Shown: positions 57,181 through 64,000 of the stretch, piece after piece
Numbering within the stretch: position 1 is the first letter of the stretch
How the letters are laid out: each line of letters starts with the position of its first letter
Source: Solen grandis
Taxonomy: Eukaryota; Mollusca; Bivalvia; Adapedonta; Solenidae
NCBI GenBank assembly: GCA_021229015.1
Contig: CM037792.1
Span: 44,645,880 to 44,709,879, forward strand
Direction of reading: 5' to 3'
DNA length: 64,000 bases
Notes under the pieces: model-generated
Seen by the model: the letters and a program-made list of their open reading frames with translations, nothing else
What the model was told of the DNA's origin: nothing
Database searches by the model: none
Made by a program: the position numbers and the translations under genes

Positions 57181-57983
57181 TCTCAGTCAATATGGCTGTT
57201 ACGCATACTCGGTTACTAAAAGGTACTTTTTTTTTTGTTAATTTGAATATATATGCGTTGACGTAGATAAACCCCACTCAGAAAGATAAGGAAGTGGATT
57301 AGATGTGGAAGTCACTGGCCGGTCAAGAAAGCTTAACTTTTATGTTTCTAGTGTCTGAATGTATTTACATAGTGACTCAGTTGGCTGATCAGTCAGATAG
57401 AACATACATGTACATGGTTCAACAAGAATGTTCCCGGAGTAACACGCATGCGCATTACGGAGGGTCATGCACTGACAACTCGTTTTACAGTACATCAGGA
57501 TTATTTGGCGGATACATGCTTATGAAGTCTGGTAAAGTGTCATGGGTCTGGAATACCGTATAGATTCCAATTCAGGTGTTGGGGAGATCACGTCGCTCAT
57601 ATATTTGGTATAGAAAAGTTGAATTTTTAAAGTAGTTATGTTGGTATGTTCGATAATGATCGGTATCCGTGACAAAACATTGTATGTCTGAATATAAAAT
57701 GTATCATTTAAATTAAAGAATATTTGAGTGAACACTTTATTTTGAAACGGAGTGTCTCTGCATTCACTCCAGGTAATCTTGAATACAAAATCAGCCGAAT
57801 ATGCTGACATCATAATTTTTGTGTAATATTTTTATTGTTTTATTAGAAATTAAAATTTTTTTAAATTTAAAACTTTCATTGTTCTCGGAATGTATATACC
57901 CTTATATTGCTTAAATTGCTCATAGGCTGAAAATTAATTCGACGGTTTTAATATACAGTCGGTCAACACAACGTTTTGTTCGG
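57181..57983. other. No convincing gene
   Basis: Two opposed open frames (57303-57563 plus, 57520-57813 minus) overlap and have no recognisable domain. No repeat family seen. Confidence 0.45.
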
Positions 57984-58110
57984 GTGATGGGGTGGGGTGG
58001 TGGGGTGTGAATAAAGGGGGTACGGGAGGGGGGGGCGGCGGTACAGGGGCGGGTAAAACGGGGGCGGTTACCGGTAGAGTGCCGCGTGCGGGTAGAATGT
58101 GGTGGGCGCT
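57984..58110 (+). other. G-rich tract with G-quadruplex potential
   Basis: Runs such as GGGGTGGGGTGGTGGGG, GGGGGTACGGGAGGGGGGGG and GGGGCGGG sit in otherwise AT-rich sequence. Four or more G-runs of three or longer occur within short distances on the plus strand. The glycine-rich frame across it is compositional. Confidence 0.8.
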
Positions 58111-58875
58111 TAACGTAGCTCCTACGTTACTTTTACTTTGTCGCCGTTCGATGACGTGTTATTGTTTTGTATTATTCCAATCTGAAATGTTTTCATTTTA
58201 CACAGTAGACATACTGGTAACCTTTACAAAAAATCATTATACTACATTACATTACAAAGTAATATATAACTTTAGTAAATCAGAGAGTCATAATTATTAT
58301 CATTATCATTATGGAGCATACCAGTTATGTATAGGTAAGAACTCATATAGAAATGTTCCCGTCAGTATGTGAGTTCTAATCGAGTTAGATGTTGCCCTCC
58401 CCCTGAATGACGTATATTGCTGTTTTTAAGCGCAGGTGAGTTAAATGATGACGTTTCTGTCATTTCTACTGACTTTACGTGCACGGTTAACTTGGTTCCG
58501 CTTCCGCCTGATCGTCTGAAATATAAAATTTGAAATTGAAAATGTGTTTTATTGTTTCTTTAACAAATTAATGACTGTAAATGCAAAAACATAATTGGAA
58601 ACGGGGTTTATTTATTTATTAATGTATTTTATTTCTAGATTTTTCTTTCTTTATTTGATTTCTAGATTTCTATGTTCATGTGTACGATTACAAAGTTTGA
58701 AATGTCAGTTAATTGTGAGTTTAAAGTAAAGCGACAAAGCATAAATCTATAAAACTTAACACGTTAATAAATGCATCATATCATGTTTCAAAATGATAAT
58801 AAAACTATTATCTTCCATATAAACCTTCAAATCCTAATAAAGTGGATGTTATCTTACACAGTGTATGTATGATAG
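58111..58875. other. No feature seen
   Basis: A small palindrome, AACGTAG-CTC-CTACGTT, lies at about 58112-58128. Otherwise AT-rich and empty. Confidence 0.45.
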
Positions 58876-59065
58876 AGTCCCAGTGGCCGTGAAGTTGGAG
58901 CGTCATGGGTTCGAATCCCGGCTGCGACATACAAATGTCGTTAAAATGATAAACCTTCCTAGCGCTTGGCGTTAAGCACATTAGTTTCATGACTGGTGGT
59001 AGACAATTCTTCAATGACATACATACTGTTCATGGAACGTTAAACTCAGTCAAACAGACAAATGG
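58876..59065 (+). mobile_element. Family A tRNA-SINE, internally deleted
   Basis: GAGTCCCAGTGGCCGTGAAG, box B GGGTTCGAATCCCGG, a CTAGCGCTTGGCGTTAAGCA body and the tail GGAACGTTAAACTC followed by AAACAGACAAA. The middle is shortened and the TGACTGAAATACTG block is nearly lost. Confidence 0.8.
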
Positions 59066-60149
59066 TGAGCAGCAAAAATGGCTCAATCTCATTACCTTAA
59101 AAGTCACCGATAAAACGCACATTTATTGAAGACATAATTACGGTTTGTTTAATTACAATACAACGGAAATCGTTGTTTCATGAACAAACTTACAATCACT
59201 TTAACATGACGCTTCTGTACTCTCGCCATGGAAGTATTCACTGCGTAGGATCACAATCACCATGTGAAGTTTCTGAATACAAAAATGAATATGCGCAAAA
59301 GCAGAAGGTAGAAATGGAACGTTCAATCTTAAGAAATCGACAGTTCATTTTTTACGGCTTCTATCTACCTGAAATAGTCGTTTCTTTTTTGACGGAATGA
59401 AGCCAAATAACTGGAAAAAAGGAACGGTAACATCTTAAGTTAAACGGAGTTACATCCCTTTTATAGAATGCCCGCATGAAATTCTAAGGGCATTCACTCA
59501 GTATCAGTCTCTACACCCTGTTTCAAATGCATTGATTCAAAGCAAATTACAATTAAACACAACCTTTTAATTATATTCTTTATATAGTATTAATGTTATT
59601 GAATATGCAGCATATAAGTACGTTCTTTAATGTACGAATTGTTACATATCTACGATTAAGTGATATTTTCGCATTTTGTCTTTAATATATCTTGAGGGGC
59701 GGGAGCGGGTATATTGTTAATATTCAGTATCTGGTCGTAGTGATATGTGTATGGTATAATTAACTCATATTTATTTGCTGCTGTTGTTGTTTTGTTTTTA
59801 GTGTTTTTGTTTTCTTTTTGACGATCTATATGATTTTACAAATAAATAAATAAATGCATAAGTATAAATTTATATTGTAAAACAGAGTTATTAGAAAAAC
59901 TGCAAAATGCAGTCGGATTGTCTTTGTATTACAGCAACAGAAAATATTTGAAAATAATATGATAACAAAGCTTAATACAAGATATTACCAGTACGACCTT
60001 AATGTTGATAACAGATATTGATAAACAGTTAAAGATCAGTAGTATACCCGTTTTGGTGCAGATTGAAGGAGAGCAAAATACACTTCCACAATGCTTTATA
60101 AAAGGAACTCTTAGTTAGAGTACATAAATAGGGTTCTTCATGATAAACA
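59066..60149. other. No convincing gene
   Basis: The frame at 59173-59400 encodes a 75-residue product with no recognisable domain. The rest is AT-rich. Confidence 0.45.
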
Positions 60150-60250
60150 ATTACTTTTTGTACACTAAATACTCGTATAACTTATTTTTTGTACTCTAAA
60201 TACTCGCATTACTTATTTTTTGTACTCTAAATACTCGCATTACTTATTTT
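60150..60250 (+). repeat. 31-bp minisatellite, about 3.3 copies
   Basis: The unit is CTTATTTTTTGTACTCTAAA plus TACTCGCATTA. Two units are perfect (60181 and 60212), and a diverged one lies before them. Confidence 0.9.
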
Positions 60251-60649
60251 GGGCTTTCTACCATACTTAATTCTGAAATTAAGTGTTCAACTTAGCTGCT
60301 CCCAAGAAATAGTAGATTGGAATGCAGATAACTTCAGTGGTATTGGTCCATTATAAGCTTTCAGCTTGTCTACGAGTTAATACAATGTAGTATTGTTCTA
60401 TCTCACACGTGTACATGTGTTTTATCAACAAATAGTACCACGCGCAGCAAATCGAATGTATTTTTAAATACAAAAATGGCTGACCAATTTCAAAAATCGA
60501 ACCGGAAGGTTTCAGTCATAAATGTGCTGTTATAAATTACTTTCACAGCATACTATTTAACAGCTTAAAAGAACAAGTGAATACAGTACCAAAAAAATCC
60601 TGTATGCTCCTATCAAACAAAGGTAACAAAAGATTAATTAACTTTTTGA

Positions 60650-60652
<3 letters not shown>
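60251..60652. other. No feature seen
   Basis: AT-rich spacer; nothing recognised. Confidence 0.45.

Positions 60653-60696
<44 letters not shown>
60653..60696. repeat. CT microsatellite
   Basis: 22 CT units. Confidence 0.97.
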
Positions 60697-60700
<4 letters not shown>

Positions 60701-60839
60701 TCGTTGTACATGACACATACAGATTTTCAAAGTAAATCTAATCCATTCATCTTTACAACCATGCATCTCTTAAACACCAATTTTATCCATCGATTGATTC
60801 CACCTTTATGGAACGCCACAGCTGTCTTATGTTCGGTAT

Positions 60840-61200
60840 TGTTGTTTAGATGGGTCCATATAGCATTTTGAGGGATCGTGTTATCATCATGTGGGGTTGT
60901 TATGTCACCTTGTTGGATTGTTGTATCATCATGGGAGGTTGTCATGTCCTCTTGTTGGGTTGTAATATCATCATGTGGGGTTAATTTGCCATTTTGGGTG
61001 GTGCAGTTGGCCTTCTGTGATGTCCACTTGACTTAATGTGTGGTGCAGTTGTCCTTCTGTGATGTCCACTTGACTTGCTGTGTGATGCAGTTGTCATTCT
61101 GTTATGTCCACTTCAATTGCTGTGTGGTGCATTGTCCCTCTTTGATGTTCACATTTTGCTGTGCGGTGCAGTTGTCCTTCTGTTATTTCCACTTGACATT
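60840..61200 (+). repeat. Imperfect minisatellite (TTGTNNTGTNATGTCAC-like units)
   Basis: Two blocks of imperfect units. At 60840-60990 units of about 36-39 bp carry TCATCATGNGGGGTTGTTAT. At 61005-61200 units of about 36-60 bp carry GTGGTGCAGTTGTCCTTCTG and TGATGTCCACTTGACTT. Minus-strand frames here are low-complexity readings of the array (TTPHDDNTIPQ-type). Confidence 0.65.
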
Positions 61201-61884
61201 GTGATCGGTTGATTAGTATTACAGCCTGTTCATTATTATGCTGACACGTACAGGTAAGTATGCTGTGATGTTGTTCTCTCCTATGTGGTTCATTCGGCAC
61301 ATGTACTATTCGGATGAAGTACGAAATGTTACGAATTGACGATACCGAGTTGGTTTACCGTTATTTCCTTATTTCACTGTTTTCCTGTTTTCATTTATTT
61401 AACGTTGTATGTTAAAGGACAACCCAAATTTTAAGATCGCTCGTGTTAGACAATATACAAGTATATTTGCCAACTTTAGAAGTTGCAAAAACTCACATTC
61501 TAGTATTTTTCAGGGGCATAGCTTGGATTCACTAAATGTGTTGGTAGGTTTTCCTACCGCGGAGGATCTGTCGGGATACTTTGTATATTTGCATGGCCCT
61601 GGGAACTATCTGATTGATTTTTAGGCTTTCTTTTTAATGGGAATATACCCATTTTATGTTGAATTTCAAGTAATTAATTATTTCATGCTCATAAGTAGCT
61701 TTTACACTCATGACCCTCACTCATAACGCTCTGAGAACAAACATGCATTTAGATCTATCGTATGTAAGCACCTAATATCATGAATTTGTAATAATTATTG
61801 TTACGTGTGTGTTTGAATTACACGTTGGACTGACATTAGAGTTTTTATTTAATGCTTTCTATTGAAATATTGTTTTTTATCAAT
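61201..61884. other. No feature seen
   Basis: The frame at 61409-61624 has no recognisable domain. Nothing else stands out. Confidence 0.45.
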
Positions 61885-62165
61885 GAGATTATATCTATAT
61901 CTCACACAATGTGGGTGATATAGATATGCCGGGACTACCTTTTTACATATAAAGGGTATGTACATGGATATGTAGCAGCAGCAAACATAAAATAAAAACA
62001 AAAATTGTTTTGAGTGAATATGGAATACATCTTATCTCGAGGTGATACATGTACAATCTTAATATGCTCGTGCGCTACGCACTCTTGAATATATTGAATT
62101 GGATCACTTTTCGATTAGATATTTTCCCTTTATACTCAAAACAAACACATTTCCTGTATGTATTA
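61885..62165 (+). repeat. Diverged dispersed repeat, copy 2 (partner at 2030-2240)
   Basis: See the partner entry. The core shared string is GTGATATAGATATGCCGGGA followed about 25 bp later by AAGGGTATGTAC and later ACTCAAAACAAACACA. Confidence 0.45.
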
Positions 62166-63719
62166 ATCAAACAGTGAAACCTATGTCCCTATATAGACAT
62201 CCTGTTGACGTACTACGTATAATATAAGTTTAATAACAGAAAACACATAATAAACGCTCTTAAGCATTCATAAATATTTTACATAAATAGAACATTGAAT
62301 GTAGTTTCGTGCATTAGTGCATTTGCATTAGAAAAAACGGAATTCTGAAAGGCAATATACAAGTTTCAAGCAAAATTAATAACTTGTTTTAGGTCTGCCG
62401 TTTATAAAATATGTACCCTTAAACACCCAGAGGAGAAAAGTAAATTTATGCATTTTGCCTCATTAAATCAAATTACCGTAAAGAAGATTTATTATTACCT
62501 AAGTAAAACTAAGATGTGTCTTTGAAACGAATGGTAATATATATATAATTCGTGTACTTTACAGCGACACTCTTAAGAGATAATATTGGAAAATTTTGAA
62601 TATTGCGTGCGCGTGAATTACGTCTGCAGTAAATGTCATTTCATTTTTAAGATAATATAGTTTGTGGTTTTGCCAATTTACCGAACTGGAAGACCAATTT
62701 TCAGTATTTTCAATAATTTAAAATTTAGATAGCTGTTGAGATGTTCAAACAAAAACACGTTTTCAAACTCACTCGTTATTGAAAAACATATAATTTTACG
62801 TTACATATAAACATAATAATGTTTATAATAAATCGAAAACACTTTGATACCATGGCACAGATTACTAATTGTTCGACCATTTTGAAGAAAAAAAAATGTG
62901 TAGGCATGTGCCTAATGTGCCTATAGGAAGCTACGCCAGTGTTTTTATGCAAATTCTCAATAAAAATGCAGTTTAAGTTAAAAAAGCAAACATAACTACG
63001 TTTTGTATTTAAGAATTTTCTTACACCAGTGGATTTTCTTACACCAGTGGATTTCATCTGAAAAGATAAAGAAAATATCTCCTGATAGGATACATTGCAT
63101 TTTACAACATGACAAAACTGTAATTAGTAAAAAGTATTCCAAGTGAATGGAAATCAAAGGAAACAATCTGTTATGTTCAATTGTCTAAGCGAAATGTTTA
63201 TATTTTTACTTAATTCTGAATAAAAAAGTTTCAGTTACAAGAAAAGGCGTTTCAAAGGGTGTTTTTATCATTGTAATATTTTCAACATATTTTATATAAA
63301 GTTGTTGAATACAGTTTATCCTATTACCAGACTTACATTGTGGTATAAACTGCCTATCGAATAAATATGGAACAGAATTCGGGCAAAAATACATTTTGCC
63401 TTTTGACATGTCTATTGCTTCATTTGTCTAAGTGACAAGCATCATTTTGACTAGTACAGAACGGCGTAATCGTCGTCTGCGTTATTTGTTGTTTTTTTAA
63501 AATTAAACATTAATTATTCATTCACATCATAATAAACAACTGATTTCCATTTCATCACCGTATGGCACTGTGTATAGCTGGACAGTCCAGTTTGCATTCG
63601 TATTAAAATGGAATTTATTTCGTCGGTTTAACGAATCGATGAATGACACATGTAGCTAAGCAAAATAACACATGTACGCAAGCAGAATGACAAATGTCAA
63701 AATGTGCACCTAGCATTAT
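62166..63719. other. No gene seen; short tandem duplication
   Basis: TTTCTTACACCAGTGGAT is duplicated in tandem at about 63018-63053. Otherwise AT-rich and unrecognised. Confidence 0.45.
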
Positions 63720-64000
63720 GACGTTGGAGGGCGCTTTTCCGGTTTGACTAGGAGCGAGTTCAGTTTACCTACTAGATTTAACTAGAGATACCAGAGTTGC
63801 AATAAAACGCGCGGGGTTTTTACCCTACGAACTCTGTAGGTTTACGCGAGTTCAACCCAGCGAGGTAGGTGGATAGACTAGCAAGCAATATGGCGGACGG
63901 AAAGCATCTAGGCAAATTTATAATAAATTATAAATATCTGTGATATCCTGTCTTTAAATAAGCCTGTAAGTAGCCTTAAAACAAGCTGGCAGTTAATTTG
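63720..64000 (+). promoter_or_regulatory. Possible promoter/5' UTR exon at the right edge
   Basis: The sequence becomes less AT-rich and CpG-containing (GGAGGGCGCTTTTCCGGTTT, AAAACGCGCGGGGTTTTTAC, GTTTACGCGAGTTCAA). An AATATGGCGGACGG context start at 63890 opens a 17-codon frame (MADGKHLGKFIINYKYL) ending TGA at 63943. A strong donor GTAAGT follows at 63966. This would fit a 5' UTR exon with a short upstream ORF, the main exons lying beyond the window. No TATA box is evident. It is a guess from composition and splice signal only. Confidence 0.25.

Noticed and set aside
57303..57563. 86-codon plus-strand frame
   Set aside because: No recognisable domain, no splice context, and it overlaps an equally long antisense frame; treated as chance.
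57992..58372. 126-codon glycine-rich frame
   Set aside because: It reads through a G-rich tract, has low-complexity composition and has no domain.
60727..61300. Minus-strand HDD/T-rich frames
   Set aside because: They are readings of an imperfect minisatellite, with repeat-driven composition and no start context or family.

Overview
The window is AT-rich animal DNA with spliced coding pieces, tRNA-derived SINEs, LINEs, satellites and many palindrome-led repeats. Several repeat types seen here (elements opening with TTAGCTCACCTGAG, SINEs ending TGACTGAAATACTGT, frequent ACATGTA) are familiar from bivalve molluscs, so a marine bivalve is the best guess. That is inference from remembered repeat families, not from a marker gene. 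No prokaryotic features are present, and the window is dominated by transposable elements and their remains.

Layout. 1-483 (minus): one exon of a GNAT-family acetyltransferase running off the left edge. 3907-7409 (plus): a five-exon THAP/HTH/DDE_Tnp_4 transposase gene of ISL2EU/HARBI-like type, with all catalytic residues present but broken by one stop and two frameshifts. 7.5-8.9 kb: SINEs and a retroelement end. 9721-11998: an element with terminal inverted repeats and hairpins around about twelve monomers of 165 bp. 12.2-12.9 kb: a second palindrome-led element. 14894-19260 (minus): a near full-length LINE with ORF1, endonuclease and reverse transcriptase, in which ORF1 and ORF2 are separated only by an in-frame TAG; it has frameshifts and has lost RT motif A. 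20979-22870 (minus): a second, decayed LINE. 23321-27285: a 2.16-kb direct repeat rich in TGACGTCA, ending in a 100-N gap. 27.5-41.8 kb: mostly empty sequence with satellites, SINEs and an unrecognised dispersed repeat. 41818-51458: a palindromic 83-bp module repeated twice, then three nearly identical 3.16-kb units head to tail, each ending in a hairpin plus CTAG, which is a Helitron-like signature. 51.5-64 kb: more SINEs, two more copies of the dispersed repeat, a G-rich tract, a CT microsatellite, and a possible 5' exon at the right edge.

Host genes. Only the GNAT exon is a convincing host coding sequence. The rest is a record of mobile-element activity. Two tRNA-SINE families share a 3' tail, which suggests one LINE machinery served both. 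Several element families share the plan of terminal palindrome plus internal tandem units that is known for bivalve Helitron-type non-autonomous elements. Coordinates of degraded repeats are approximate, because all alignments were made by eye.
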